Origin: Streptococcus hyovaginalis DSM 12219
GTDB lineage: Bacteria; Bacillota; Bacilli; Lactobacillales; Streptococcaceae
NCBI RefSeq assembly: GCF_000420785.1
Contig: NZ_ATVP01000009.1
Location: forward strand, 1-64,000
DNA: 64,000 nucleotides
Direction: 5' to 3'
Positions 7,288 to 16,098 of the stretch are shown in pieces. The stretch's first letter is position 1. Each line of letters opens with the position of its first letter. A program made the translations under genes and the position numbers. Below the pieces are notes generated by a model. It was not told where the DNA came from and did not search any database. It was given only the letters and a program-made list of their open reading frames with translations.

Positions 7288-8622
7288 ATGAACGAAATCA
7301 AATGCCCTCATTGTCAGACACTGTTTAGTATTAATGACACTGAGTATCATCAATTATTGGAACAAGTACGAACCAAAGAGTTTGAGCATGATTTGCTTGA
7401 ACGGTTGTCATCGGAACGAAAATTGCTGGAAGAGCAGTCTAAAAATGAGTTACAACTACAATTGGGGCAGAAAGATGAAGTCATCACGACTCTACAGCAT
7501 CAATTGGATAGTTTTGAACAGCAAGAAGCATTAAAAGTGCAGACATTACGGTCAGAGCGTGATAAAGACGTTCAAGAGTTACAGCAACAACTCGATAAGT
7601 TAGCCTCTGAACACGCTTTATCTTTGGCTCAAACTTTGGCAAGTAAAGAGAGTGAAAACCAAAAATTATCAGCTGAGTTGCAGCAAATTACTTTGCAGAA
7701 AGACAAAGAAAAGCAGGAAGCATTAGCGCTTTTACAACAAGAGAAAGATCAGTTAAGAAATCAATTGCTTTTACAAGAGCAAAAACAAGAATTAGACAAA
7801 CAAGCATTAGTGAGTCAATTTCAAACTGAACTTGCTCAAAAAGATGAGTTGTTGGCCTATTATAAAGATTTTAAAGCCAAACAATCCACCAAAATGATTG
7901 GTGAGAGCCTTGAACAACACTGTGAGTATGAGTTTAATCGCTTGCGTATGACCGCTTTTCCTAAAGCGCAGTTTGGAAAAGATAATGATGCCACATCAGG
8001 TTCAAAAGGTGACTATATTTATCGTGAATATGATGAGAACGGCATTGAAATCATTTCGATTATGTTTGAGATGAAAAACGAGGCTGATGAGACGTCTACT
8101 AAAAAGAAAAACGAGCACTTTTTCAAGGAATTGGATAAAGACCGACAGGAAAAGCGCTGTGAGTATGCGGTTTTAGTATCTTTATTAGAAATGGACAACG
8201 AGCTATATAATAATGGTATTGTCGATGTATCATACGCCTATCCTAAAATGTACGTTGTTCGACCACAATTTTTCATTCCTATTATCACCTTGTTACGTAA
8301 TGCAGCCTTAAATTCATTACAATACAAACAAGAGTTGGCCTTGGTCAAAGAACAGCATATTGACATTACGCATTTTGAAGAAGATTTAAACACCTTTAAA
8401 AATGCCTTTGCTAAAAATTACCAGTCAGCAAGTAAGAATTTCAAGAAAGCTATCGATGAAATTGATAAGGCCATTAAGCGTATGGAGGCTGTAAAAGCCG
8501 CTCTTACGACAAGTGAAAATCAGTTGCGATTAGCAAACAATAAACTTGATGATGTATCAGTAAAAAAATTGACACGCAAAAATCCCACGATGAGAAGTCA
8601 GTTTGAAGCGTTAGATAGTTAA
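7288..8622 (+). CDS. DUF2130 protein: long coiled coil plus nuclease-like domain
   Basis: 444 residues. The N-terminus has one zinc-knuckle-like pair (CPHC at 6-9). Residues ~20-195 are a Gln/Glu/Lys/Leu-rich coiled coil. Residues ~205-330 form the DUF2130 core: HCEYEFNRLRM, GSKGDYIYRE, IMFEMKNE, and FFKELDKDRQEKRCEYAVLVSLLE. The GD followed by ExK (FEMKNE) fits the PD-(D/E)XK nuclease pattern, as in RmuC, another coiled-coil protein with such a core. A second helical region (~355-430) ends the protein. No experimental function of DUF2130 is known to me. It is co-transcribed with the HsdS-like gene before it and probably the two genes after it. Confidence 0.8.
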   Translation: MNEIKCPHCQTLFSINDTEYHQLLEQVRTKEFEHDLLERLSSERKLLEEQSKNELQLQLGQKDEVITTLQHQLDSFEQQEALKVQTLRSERDKDVQELQQQLDKLASEHALSLAQTLASKESENQKLSAELQQITLQKDKEKQEALALLQQEKDQLRNQLLLQEQKQELDKQALVSQFQTELAQKDELLAYYKDFKAKQSTKMIGESLEQHCEYEFNRLRMTAFPKAQFGKDNDATSGSKGDYIYREYDENGIEIISIMFEMKNEADETSTKKKNEHFFKELDKDRQEKRCEYAVLVSLLEMDNELYNNGIVDVSYAYPKMYVVRPQFFIPIITLLRNAALNSLQYKQELALVKEQHIDITHFEEDLNTFKNAFAKNYQSASKNFKKAIDEIDKAIKRMEAVKAALTTSENQLRLANNKLDDVSVKKLTRKNPTMRSQFEALDS

Positions 8623-8624
8623 GA

Positions 8625-8638
8625 AGTATTTAAATACT
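8625..8638. promoter_or_regulatory. 14-bp perfect palindrome between DUF2130 and DUF1858 genes
   Basis: AGTATTTAAATACT is fully self-complementary and lies in the 30-nt gap just before the ribosome site of the next gene. It could be a protein-binding site or a weak processing hairpin. It has no T-run and is not a terminator. Confidence 0.3.
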
Positions 8639-8652
8639 AAAGGAGAAGGCGA

Positions 8653-8880
8653 TTGGATAATTGTATTGATTTGTCCCAACCCATAGCAGAAGTGTTAGAA
8701 GAACACCCTGAATTAAAAGACATTTTGGTAGGGCTCGGATTTAAACCATTAAATAATCCAGCTATGCTTGCAACAGTTGGTAAAGTAACCAGTTTAAAAA
8801 CGGGATCGCGTCTTGCTAACATTCCTCTAAATGATATTAAGGCCACACTATTTGCTAATGGATATGAGGTGAAGGAGTAA
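8653..8880 (+). CDS. DUF1858 domain protein
   Basis: 75-residue protein starting at TTG, with AGGAG at 8641-8645. The pattern IDLSQPIAEVLEEHPELKDILVGLGF followed by KVTSLKTGSRLANIPLNDIKATLFANGYEV is that of DUF1858, related to the N-terminal domain of ScdA/RIC iron-centre repair proteins. It sits 4 nt before a DUF438/hemerythrin/PAS gene, the usual partner, so the pair looks like a split ScdA/RIC-type module. Substrate or ligand is unknown; O2, NO or redox sensing is an inference from the partner. Confidence 0.8.
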   Translation: MDNCIDLSQPIAEVLEEHPELKDILVGLGFKPLNNPAMLATVGKVTSLKTGSRLANIPLNDIKATLFANGYEVKE

Positions 8881-8884
8881 AAAG

Positions 8885-10228
8885 ATGCCAAGTAAGCGTA
8901 TTGAAATACTAAAAAATATTCTACTGGATTTACACCATGGTAGTTCTCCAGAATCCGTTCAAGAGCGTTTTAATCAGCATTTTTCAGGGGTTTCTGCTTT
9001 AGAAATTTCCATGATGGAGCATGAGCTGATGTCATCAGATACAGGGATAACTTTTGAGGATATTATGAGTCTCTGTAATGTCCATGCCAATCTTTTTAAA
9101 GGGGCTGTTGCAGACGTGGCAGTAGCTGATGTTGATCAAGAAGGCCATCCCGTCTATGTGTTTAAGCAAGAAAATCTTGCGCTTAGATCTGCCTTGTTGA
9201 GGGTGAGACGAATCTTATCCAATCTATCTGATCCTGAAAATATGACAATTTGGGATCAGTTAGTTAAAGGACTGCGCCATCAGACAAAATTGTTAGCCCA
9301 GTTTGACCAACATTATACACGCAAAGAAGAATTGTTCTTTCCCATCATGGAGCGCTATGGTCACGATGCGCCTCCAAAAGTGATGTGGGGTGTGGATGAT
9401 GATATTCGTGATTTGTTTTATGTTTTTCAAACCAAGTTGGACACTTTAGCTAATAAGGCAGATCTCCTTTCTGTGACAACAGCTTTTGAAACTTTTGCCA
9501 ATGAATTTGAAGAGATGATTTTTAAGGAAGAATCTATTTTACTGATGATTCTGTTAGAGACTTTCACTCAAGATGATTGGTTGGCCATAGCAGATAAAAG
9601 TGATCAGTATGGCTATGCTATTATTAAACCGACACAAAAATGGCAACCTGAGCGTCAAAGTTTTGTTGAGGCAGATGCTCCAACGTCTATGATAGGTAAG
9701 GGGCAATCAGGACAAGATGAATCGGGACAAATGACAACACTGGAAACAGAAATTGGTACCTTTACGATAAGTTTTGCTCCTAAAAAGAATAAGGAGGTCG
9801 GTGACCGACATACCCCGCAGGCATTTGGCAATGGTTACTTATCAGTGGAACAAGCTAATTTGATCTTAAATCATTTACCAATGGAAATTACCTTCGTTAA
9901 TAAAGATGATATTTTCCAATATTATAATGACTATGTTCCTACAGAAGAGATGATCTTTAAACGAAATCCGAGTCAAATTGGGCGTCACGTAGAACTTTGT
10001 CACCCACCTAGAGTTCTTGAAAAAGTTAAGAAGGTCTTAACTCTCTTGAAAACAGGGAAAAAAGACAAGGTCACCATGTGGTTTAAATCTGATAAACGTG
10101 ATCTATTTGTTCATATCACTTACGCTGCTGTCCGCAATGCGGCTGGTGAATTTGAGGGCGTCCTGGAGTACGTTCAAGAAATTCAGGATTTTCGTGCTAT
10201 AGATACTGATTTCAATCGCGATGTTTAA
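8885..10228 (+). CDS. DUF438 / hemerythrin-like / PAS domain protein
   Basis: 447 residues. Residues 1-70 match DUF438. Residues ~95-240 form a hemerythrin-type four-helix bundle with spaced His and Glu residues (LVKGLRHQTKLLAQFDQHYTRKE, ELFFPIMERYGHDAP, EEMIFKEESILLMIL) that could bind a di-iron centre. Residues ~320-440 are a PAS domain (ANLILNHLPMEITFVNKDDIFQYYN, HPPRVLEKVKKVL, WFKSDKRDLFVHITYAAVRNAAGEFEGVLEYVQ). No output domain such as a kinase or HTH is present, so signalling would need a partner, perhaps the 75-residue protein upstream. A role in oxygen, NO or redox sensing is likely but unproven. Last gene before the terminator at 10239. Confidence 0.85.
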   Translation: MPSKRIEILKNILLDLHHGSSPESVQERFNQHFSGVSALEISMMEHELMSSDTGITFEDIMSLCNVHANLFKGAVADVAVADVDQEGHPVYVFKQENLALRSALLRVRRILSNLSDPENMTIWDQLVKGLRHQTKLLAQFDQHYTRKEELFFPIMERYGHDAPPKVMWGVDDDIRDLFYVFQTKLDTLANKADLLSVTTAFETFANEFEEMIFKEESILLMILLETFTQDDWLAIADKSDQYGYAIIKPTQKWQPERQSFVEADAPTSMIGKGQSGQDESGQMTTLETEIGTFTISFAPKKNKEVGDRHTPQAFGNGYLSVEQANLILNHLPMEITFVNKDDIFQYYNDYVPTEEMIFKRNPSQIGRHVELCHPPRVLEKVKKVLTLLKTGKKDKVTMWFKSDKRDLFVHITYAAVRNAAGEFEGVLEYVQEIQDFRAIDTDFNRDV

Positions 10229-10238
10229 CAGTCATGCT

Positions 10239-10280
10239 AAAATAAGACGGGGTCTTAGGCCTGGTCTTATTCTGTTTGTA
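10239..10280 (+). terminator. Terminator of the HsdS-half to DUF438 operon
   Basis: AAAATAAGAC pairs with GTCTTATTCT around a 15-nt loop that itself holds a small GGTCTTAGGCC-type stem. A T-rich stretch follows. It closes the four-gene unit that began at 6655. Confidence 0.65.
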
Positions 10281-10380
10281 ATGCTTTATTTTAAAATAGC
10301 CATATAAGAGACTTGCAGTCCCTTATCATTTCTTGTCTGAGTCAACTTGAGAAAAATACCAAGTGTCAGCATATAGTTTG

Positions 10381-10389
10381 TGTTATAAT
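10381..10389 (+). promoter_or_regulatory. Extended -10 of truB with the start codon at +1
   Basis: TGTTATAAT is a perfect extended -10. Transcription should begin about 7 nt downstream at 10396-10397, which is the ATG of truB. No Shine-Dalgarno sequence precedes that ATG, so the mRNA is probably leaderless. Confidence 0.65.
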
Positions 10390-10396
10390 GACAGTT

Positions 10397-11281
10397 ATGG
10401 TTAATGGAATTATTAATTTGAAAAAAGAAGCTGGCATGACCAGTCATGATGCAGTCTTTAGACTGCGAAAAATTCTCCAGGAAAAGAAGATTGGCCATGG
10501 AGGAACTCTGGATCCGGATGTTACGGGAGTTTTGCCTATTGCTGTTGGAAAAGCGACACGCATTATTGAGTATATGACAGATTCCGGAAAGGTGTACGAA
10601 GGGCAGATTGTTCTCGGTTTTGCAACAACGACAGAAGATGCCAGTGGTGATATTGTTGCGAAAACACCGGTACCAAATAGTCTCACGGAAAAAGAGATTG
10701 ATGAAGCCATGTCTCATTTTGAAGGGGATATCACGCAAATCCCTCCCATGTATTCCGCTGTGAAAGTAAAAGGGAAAAAGTTGTATGAGTATGCTCGCCT
10801 TGGTGAAAATGTTGAACGCCCAGAACGTCAAGTGACCATTAAATCTTTTTTACGGACGACTCCACTTGTCAGAGAAGGGGACACTGTCTCATTTCATTTT
10901 AAAGTAAGCTGTGGTAAGGGAACTTACGTCAGAACACTTGCTGTAGACCTAGGGAAACACTTGGGATTAGCCAGTCATATGTCTCAGCTACAAAGGACAG
11001 CCTCTGCGGGATTACAGCTAGAAGAGGCCTACTCTCTAGAAGAGATCAGCAATAAGTGTGAACAGAATGACCTTTCCTTCTTGCTACCAATTGAGGATGG
11101 TTTGACCAATTTGGGTTCAGTTGAACTGAGTGCAGATGAAGTCAAAGAAGTTACTTTTGGTCGTTTTATTACCATCAAGGCACAGGAAGAAATCGTAGCA
11201 GGTTTTCATCAGGGAAAAGTCGTTGCGATTTTGGAGAAAAGAGGAGAATACTACAAACCTAAGAAAGTACTTATATCATGA
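10397..11281 (+). CDS. truB: tRNA pseudouridine(55) synthase TruB
   Basis: Makes pseudouridine 55 in the T-loop of tRNAs; cytoplasmic. 294 residues, normal for the family. The N-terminus [17 protein letters not shown] is characteristic, and the catalytic aspartate is D39 in GHGGTLDPD. The C-terminal ~50 residues form the small PUA-like tail. The start at 10397 was chosen by homology; upstream frame extension to 10313 lies inside the promoter. The ATG falls at the predicted transcription start. The gene overlaps ribF by 4 nt (ATGA), a common streptococcal pair. Confidence 0.95.
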   Translation: MVNGIINLKKEAGMTSHDAVFRLRKILQEKKIGHGGTLDPDVTGVLPIAVGKATRIIEYMTDSGKVYEGQIVLGFATTTEDASGDIVAKTPVPNSLTEKEIDEAMSHFEGDITQIPPMYSAVKVKGKKLYEYARLGENVERPERQVTIKSFLRTTPLVREGDTVSFHFKVSCGKGTYVRTLAVDLGKHLGLASHMSQLQRTASAGLQLEEAYSLEEISNKCEQNDLSFLLPIEDGLTNLGSVELSADEVKEVTFGRFITIKAQEEIVAGFHQGKVVAILEKRGEYYKPKKVLIS

Positions 11282-12189
11282 AAATAAACTACATTAAGAA
11301 TCATCAAGACATTGTGGAACCTCAAAAAACGGTCCTTGTGCTGGGGTATTTCGATGCTCTGCATCTTGGACATAAGGCGCTTTTTGATAAAGCCCAGGAA
11401 GTGGCTAGAGAGAGTCATTTAGATATTGTCGTATTGACCTTTCTTGAGTCGCCTAAATTAGCTTTTAGCAGATTCACACCCGACCTATTGCAACACCTGA
11501 CCTACCCTGAAAAACGCTATGCTATGTTTGAAACTTATGGTGTCGATAGACTTTATTTGATGAACTTTACTAGTGATTTTGCAAAAATATCATCTGATGA
11601 TTTTATTGCAACCTATATCAAATCACTCAATCCTGAAACTATTATTGTTGGCTTTGACTATCATTTCGGTCATAATCGCACAGATGCAGATTACTTATCC
11701 AGAAATTTTGAGGGCAATGTGATTACCATCGATGAAGTGACAGACGATGGTCACAAAATTAGCTCAACTCGTATTCGTGATTTAATAGCTTCAGGGAACA
11801 TTTCCGAAGCAAATCGGTTGTTAGGGTATGATTTTTCGACGCGTGGAATTGTTGTACATGGCGATGCTAGGGGAAGAACGATTGGTTTCCCGACAGCTAA
11901 TTTAGCTCCCATTGATCGTACACATATCCCATCAGATGGGGTTTATGTCACTGATGTTACTGTTAAGGGACAACGCTATCGCTCAATGACCAGTATCGGT
12001 AAAAATGTGACATTTGGTGGCACAGAGTTGCGTTTAGAAGCCCACATCTTTAATTTTGCGGGAGATATCTACGGAGAAACGATTGAAATTTTTTGGCTGG
12101 AAAAAATTCGTGAGATGGAAAAATTTAACGGCATTGATGAGCTTGTCGAACAACTTTGTAGGGATCAAGAAATTGCGATTAATTGGTGA
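11278..12189 (+). CDS. ribF: Bifunctional riboflavin kinase / FAD synthetase RibF
   Basis: Converts riboflavin to FMN and then to FAD. 303 residues. The N-terminal nucleotidyltransferase domain has [10 protein letters not shown] at 23-32 and the late SSTRIRDLI motif. The C-terminal flavokinase domain starts near residue 185 with [12 protein letters not shown] and continues to the [10 protein letters not shown] and LEAHIFNF segments. Translation is probably coupled to truB through the ATGA overlap. The supply of FMN and FAD matters for nearby flavoproteins such as NADH oxidase and ApbE. Confidence 0.95.
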   Translation: MKINYIKNHQDIVEPQKTVLVLGYFDALHLGHKALFDKAQEVARESHLDIVVLTFLESPKLAFSRFTPDLLQHLTYPEKRYAMFETYGVDRLYLMNFTSDFAKISSDDFIATYIKSLNPETIIVGFDYHFGHNRTDADYLSRNFEGNVITIDEVTDDGHKISSTRIRDLIASGNISEANRLLGYDFSTRGIVVHGDARGRTIGFPTANLAPIDRTHIPSDGVYVTDVTVKGQRYRSMTSIGKNVTFGGTELRLEAHIFNFAGDIYGETIEIFWLEKIREMEKFNGIDELVEQLCRDQEIAINW

Positions 12190-12257
12190 AAAGCATAGCC
12201 AAGAGCAGTTATTTTTTGTATAATAAAAACAAGTAGATTGATTAAATGGGGCAAAGA

Positions 12258-12671
12258 ATGATTACATTATTTCTATCACCAAGTTGTACGAGTTGTCGTA
12301 AAGCCAGAGCGTGGTTGGAGAAGCACGACGTTAACTATGAAGAGCATAACATTATCACTAGTCCTCTTTCTCAGGAAGAATTGATGTCTATTTTATCTTT
12401 CACTGAGAATGGTACAGAGGATATTATTTCAACGCGCTCTAAAGTTTTCCAAAAGCTAGATGTTGATGTCGATGATCTCTCTATCTCAGAATTAATTGAC
12501 TTGATCGCGTCAAATCCAAGTTTATTGCGCCGTCCGATTATCATGGATACTAAGCGTATGCAAATTGGATTTAATGAAGATGAAATTCGTGCTTTCTTAC
12601 CACGTGACTATCGCAAGCAAGAGTTGCGTCAAGCGACTATTCGTGCGGAAATTGAGGGGAAACATGCCTAA
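12258..12671 (+). CDS. spxA: Spx-family transcriptional regulator
   Basis: ArsC-fold regulator that binds the RNA polymerase alpha C-terminal domain and reprogrammes transcription under thiol stress. From the ATG at 12258 the protein has 137 residues and begins [13 protein letters not shown], with the redox pair C10/C13; an ATG at 12246 adds four unusual residues and is less likely. [16 protein letters not shown] holds the conserved RPI segment. Streptococci carry two Spx paralogues with different roles, and I cannot tell from sequence alone which one this is. A TATAAT lies at 12219-12224. It overlaps the next gene by 8 nt. Confidence 0.9.
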   Translation: MITLFLSPSCTSCRKARAWLEKHDVNYEEHNIITSPLSQEELMSILSFTENGTEDIISTRSKVFQKLDVDVDDLSISELIDLIASNPSLLRRPIIMDTKRMQIGFNEDEIRAFLPRDYRKQELRQATIRAEIEGKHA

Positions 12672-12945
12672 GGATAATTATACCTACCCGTTAGATCTAA
12701 CCTGGAGTACTGAAGAGATGACTTCAGTACTCCATTTTTTTAATCATGTTGAAAAAGCATACGAAGCAAAGGTTTCTGCCAGTAAATTGTTAGACGCTTA
12801 TCGTACCTTTAAGCAAGTTGTGCCATCTAAAGGGGAGGAAAAACGTCTTGATAAAGCGTTTGAGCAGGCAAGTGGTTATTCATGTTATTGCGCTATTCAG
12901 GCTGCAAAAGCACAACCGGAAGGGTGGGTGAGTTTTGGAAAATAG
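12664..12945 (+). CDS. UPF0223 family protein
   Basis: 93 residues starting [26 protein letters not shown], the hallmark of the UPF0223 (YktA) family, a small helical protein of unknown function. The ATG at 12664 follows GAGGGGAAA; a longer frame from 12565 reads through spx out of frame and was discarded. Overlaps both neighbours, so spx, this gene and the phosphatase form one translationally coupled unit. Confidence 0.85.
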   Translation: MPKDNYTYPLDLTWSTEEMTSVLHFFNHVEKAYEAKVSASKLLDAYRTFKQVVPSKGEEKRLDKAFEQASGYSCYCAIQAAKAQPEGWVSFGK

Positions 12946-13693
12946 ATACCATTTCGCTCAAAGAGTGATTAGAGAAGCCGGTCAATTTATCAAAAATCGT
13001 ATGGAAGATGCCTTTGATATTGAAGAAAAAACAGATCAAACTGATCTTGTTACCAGTTTGGATAAAGAATGTCAGACTTTGATGATAAGCCGCATCCAAG
13101 AGCAGTATCCAGAAGATCACTTCTTGGCTGAAGAAGATGATGTCGCTCACACCATTTCAGACGGTAATGTTTGGGTTTTAGATCCAATCGATGGTACTGT
13201 TAATTTCATTGCGCAACGCGATCATTTTGCAGTTATGATAGCCTATTATGAAGATGGTATTGGCAAGTTTGGTTTGATACTAGACGTCATGCAGGACATT
13301 CTCTATCGAGGCGGCGGAGAATTCCCTGTGTTTGCTAATGAGAAAGCTTTGTTACCGTATGAACCGAGACCGCTCAAACGCTCTTTAGTTGGCGTTAATG
13401 CGCAGATGTATTTAGAAAACACTGCGCATATTCGCGACCTTACCAACACTGCCTTGGGAGTTCGCATATATGGTGGCGCTGGTATTAGCATGGCCCAGGT
13501 TATGAGTGGTAAGCTGTTTGCTTATTTTTCCAATATTGCGCCATGGGATTATGCGGCTGCTATTATTATGGGAGAAGCATTAGGCTATCAGTTGTTAACT
13601 GTAAACGGGGAAAAACCAGATTTTACAACACGTCAAAAAGTCATGTTTATTCCCAAATTAGAAACAGGAATGATTCAAGAAAAGGTTCATTAA
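12935..13693 (+). CDS. Inositol monophosphatase family protein
   Basis: 252 residues; Mg2+-dependent phosphatase of the IMPase/SuhB family. Metal ligands are visible: E66-E67 in AEEDD and D83 in LDPIDGT (83-88). The second signature, [17 protein letters not shown], lies near 203. The substrate in streptococci is not established; inositol phosphate, sugar phosphates or nucleotides are possible. The start is TTG at 12935, overlapping the end of the UPF0223 gene by 11 nt, with GGTGAG just upstream. The gap to the next gene holds a promoter. Confidence 0.85.
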   Translation: MENRYHFAQRVIREAGQFIKNRMEDAFDIEEKTDQTDLVTSLDKECQTLMISRIQEQYPEDHFLAEEDDVAHTISDGNVWVLDPIDGTVNFIAQRDHFAVMIAYYEDGIGKFGLILDVMQDILYRGGGEFPVFANEKALLPYEPRPLKRSLVGVNAQMYLENTAHIRDLTNTALGVRIYGGAGISMAQVMSGKLFAYFSNIAPWDYAAAIIMGEALGYQLLTVNGEKPDFTTRQKVMFIPKLETGMIQEKVH

Positions 13694-13735
13694 TAGCTGT
13701 GACAAGCTACTTTAGGTGAGCCTCTTGGTCGATTT

Positions 13736-13744
13736 TGATATAAT
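13736..13744 (+). promoter_or_regulatory. Extended -10 of rsmF with the start codon at +1
   Basis: TGATATAAT is a perfect extended -10. The predicted start, 7-8 nt downstream, is the A of the ATG at 13752. There is no ribosome site, so this looks like a second leaderless mRNA. Confidence 0.65.
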
Positions 13745-13751
13745 AGAAACT

Positions 13752-15083
13752 ATGGAATTACCGAGTCAATTTATAAAAAAGTATCAGGCTTTATTGGGGG
13801 ATGAGTTCAAAACATTCATTGAAACATTTGATGACTCTCCTGTGCCTGCCTTTCGTGTGAACCCTTTGAAACAAGGAAAGCAAAGTTTTTCAGATCCGAT
13901 TCCTAATACTCTGTGGGGATACTATGGTAAGATCTCTGGAAAATCGATAGAACATGCTACAGGGCTAGTCTATTCACAAGAACCTGCAGCACAGATGGTT
14001 GGGCAAATTGCTCAACCAAAAGAAGGTATGAAGGTCTTAGACTTAGCTGCTGCACCAGGTGGTAAAACAACACACTTGTTAAGTTACTTAAACAATACGG
14101 GACTACTGGTCAGTAATGAAATCAATACTAAACGGAGTAAAATCCTAGTTGAGAATGTCGAACGTTTTGGAGCGAGAAATGTCCTTGTAACCAACGAGTC
14201 TGCTGAAAGGCTAGCGTCAACCTTTAAAGATTATTTTGATATGATTGTTTTTGATGGTCCCTGTTCAGGCGAGGGAATGTTTCGGAAAGATCCAGATGCT
14301 GTGAAATATTGGCATCAGGATTATCCTAAAGAACTGTCACAACTTCAAAAGTCAATATTAGCAGATGCAGTTACGATGTTAGCTCCTGGAGGAGAATTGA
14401 TTTACTCCACATGTACATGGTCTCCTGAAGAAAATGAAGATGTTGTTAATTGGTTAGTCACAAGTTTTGATTATCTCGAATTGGTGCCTATAGATGCTGT
14501 GAATGGTATGACTCCGTCACCTTTGTTACTAGGAACCGTCCGCATGTATCCTCATCACTTTACAGGCGAAGGACAATTTGTTGCCAAATTGAAGGATACA
14601 AGAACTTCCTCGTCTTTATCGAAAAGCCAAGGAAGACGGAAACAGAAGCAGAAACAAGTACGTCTGACAGATGAGCAACAAAGCCTGTGGTCTTCTTTTA
14701 AAAATGAAGTCTTACAGAGTGATTTAGGGACTAACTTACAAACTTTTGGCGATAATCTGTATGACTTGCCAGACGGGTTACCGGATTTATCGCAGCTCAA
14801 GATTGCCCGAAATGGCTTGCATTTAGGGACCTTTAAAAAGAAACGATTTGAGCCATCTTTTGCTTTAGGTTTAGCCCTTTCACCAGAAGAAGTCAGCCAG
14901 AAAATTGAAATTGGCATAGAACAGTTTAAGGACTATGTAGCTGGAAATCCTTTGACTTTAGAAAAAGCCTATGCAAATGGTTGGTATCAAGTGGTTGTGA
15001 ATGGGAATGGACTGGGATTTGCGAAAGTTGTAGGCTCTCAATTGAAAAATTACTACCCTAAAGGGTTGAGATACAAAACCTAA
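13752..15083 (+). CDS. RsmF/NOL1-type RNA m5C methyltransferase
   Basis: 443 residues; uses S-adenosylmethionine to methylate cytosine C5 in rRNA (or tRNA). SAM-binding motif VLDLAAAPGGKTTHL near 95, motif IV cysteine C171 in GPCSGEGMF, and motif VI catalytic C221 in STCTWSPEEN. The C-terminal ~170 residues match the RsmF tail with its PUA-like end (GLHLGTFKKKRFEPS, then a final GNGLGFAKVVGSQLKNYYPKGLR). An upstream in-frame ATG at 13716 lies before the promoter. Single gene, probably leaderless. Confidence 0.9.
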   Translation: MELPSQFIKKYQALLGDEFKTFIETFDDSPVPAFRVNPLKQGKQSFSDPIPNTLWGYYGKISGKSIEHATGLVYSQEPAAQMVGQIAQPKEGMKVLDLAAAPGGKTTHLLSYLNNTGLLVSNEINTKRSKILVENVERFGARNVLVTNESAERLASTFKDYFDMIVFDGPCSGEGMFRKDPDAVKYWHQDYPKELSQLQKSILADAVTMLAPGGELIYSTCTWSPEENEDVVNWLVTSFDYLELVPIDAVNGMTPSPLLLGTVRMYPHHFTGEGQFVAKLKDTRTSSSLSKSQGRRKQKQKQVRLTDEQQSLWSSFKNEVLQSDLGTNLQTFGDNLYDLPDGLPDLSQLKIARNGLHLGTFKKKRFEPSFALGLALSPEEVSQKIEIGIEQFKDYVAGNPLTLEKAYANGWYQVVVNGNGLGFAKVVGSQLKNYYPKGLRYKT

Positions 15084-15114
15084 CTGTTATTGAATACAAA
15101 TTAAAAATAAAATT

Positions 15115-15143
15115 TAGAAAGTTAAACAAGTTCTTGTTATAAT
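15115..15143 (+). promoter_or_regulatory. Promoter of the pst operon
   Basis: TAGAAA at 15115-15120 and an extended -10 TGTTATAAT at 15135-15143. The leader is about 70 nt. I see no clear tandem Pho-box-like repeat. Confidence 0.5.
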
Positions 15144-15221
15144 GTTTTGGTGAGTGCCTTTGTGTGCAAGATTAGCCACAGGTCACTACTGATAATTGAT
15201 TTCGCTTGTCGGAGGAAAAAA

Positions 15222-16088
15222 ATGAAAAAGAAGAAGCTTCTCACTTTAATGGGATTTCTTGCACTTACACTCCTTACACTATCTGGCTGTGCTAGTTGGA
15301 TTGATAAAGGAGAAACATCAACAGCAGTTGGTTCTACAGCTTTACAACCATTGGTTGAAGCAGCAGCTGATGAATTTGGTAAACAGAATCTTGGGAAGTC
15401 CATTAATGTTCAAGGTGGAGGATCTGGAACTGGCCTTTCACAGGTACAATCAGGGGCTGTTCAAATCGGAAATAGCGATGTTTTCGCTGAAGAAAAAGAT
15501 GGTATCGACGCTTCTAAATTAGTCGATCACCGTGTTGCTGTTGCGGGATTGGCTGTTATTGTCAATAAGGAAGTCACAGTTAATGATTTAACAACAGAAC
15601 AGTTAAGAGATATTTTTTCTGGTAAGATTACCAATTGGAAAGAAGTAGGTGGCGACGATCTTGAGATTTCGATCATCAACCGAGCAGCTAGTTCTGGATC
15701 TAGGGCGACATTTGATAGCATCATCATGGATGGAACCAATGCTAAACAAAGTCAAGAGCAAGATTCAAATGGGATGGTAAAATCAATCGTTTCTCAAACA
15801 CCAGGTGCCATTTCTTATCTTGCCTTTGCTTACTTAGATGATTCTGTTGAAACGATGAAGTTGAATGGTTTTGACCCTACACCTGAAAATGTAGCGACAA
15901 ATGATTGGCCAATTTGGGCTTACGAGCACATGTATACCAAAGGTCAGCCAACTGGTCTTACGAAAGAGTTTTTGACGTATATGATGTCAGATGAGGTTCA
16001 AAATAATGTTGTAACAGCCATGGGTTATATACCAATGAATGACATGAAAGTTGAAAAAACTGCCTATGGCACAGTATCAGCAAAATAA
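15222..16088 (+). CDS. pstS: Phosphate-binding lipoprotein PstS
   Basis: Extracellular phosphate receptor of the Pst ABC transporter, anchored as a lipoprotein. The signal peptide ends in the lipobox LSGC with C23 as the lipidated residue. The mature 265 residues start [19 protein letters not shown] and contain the phosphate-loop motifs GGSGTGL and ASSGSRATF. Total 288 residues. A strong GGAGG lies before the ATG at 15222; an upstream frame from 15147 was rejected. First gene of pstS-C-A-B1-B2-phoU. Expected to be induced by low phosphate. Confidence 0.95.
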   Translation: MKKKKLLTLMGFLALTLLTLSGCASWIDKGETSTAVGSTALQPLVEAAADEFGKQNLGKSINVQGGGSGTGLSQVQSGAVQIGNSDVFAEEKDGIDASKLVDHRVAVAGLAVIVNKEVTVNDLTTEQLRDIFSGKITNWKEVGGDDLEISIINRAASSGSRATFDSIIMDGTNAKQSQEQDSNGMVKSIVSQTPGAISYLAFAYLDDSVETMKLNGFDPTPENVATNDWPIWAYEHMYTKGQPTGLTKEFLTYMMSDEVQNNVVTAMGYIPMNDMKVEKTAYGTVSAK

Positions 16089-16098
16089 AGGAGCTAAG

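Noticed and set aside
10286-10831. 181-codon reverse-strand frame opposite truB
   Set aside because: Low-complexity composition, no ribosome site, and fully explained as an antisense shadow of a strongly conserved gene.
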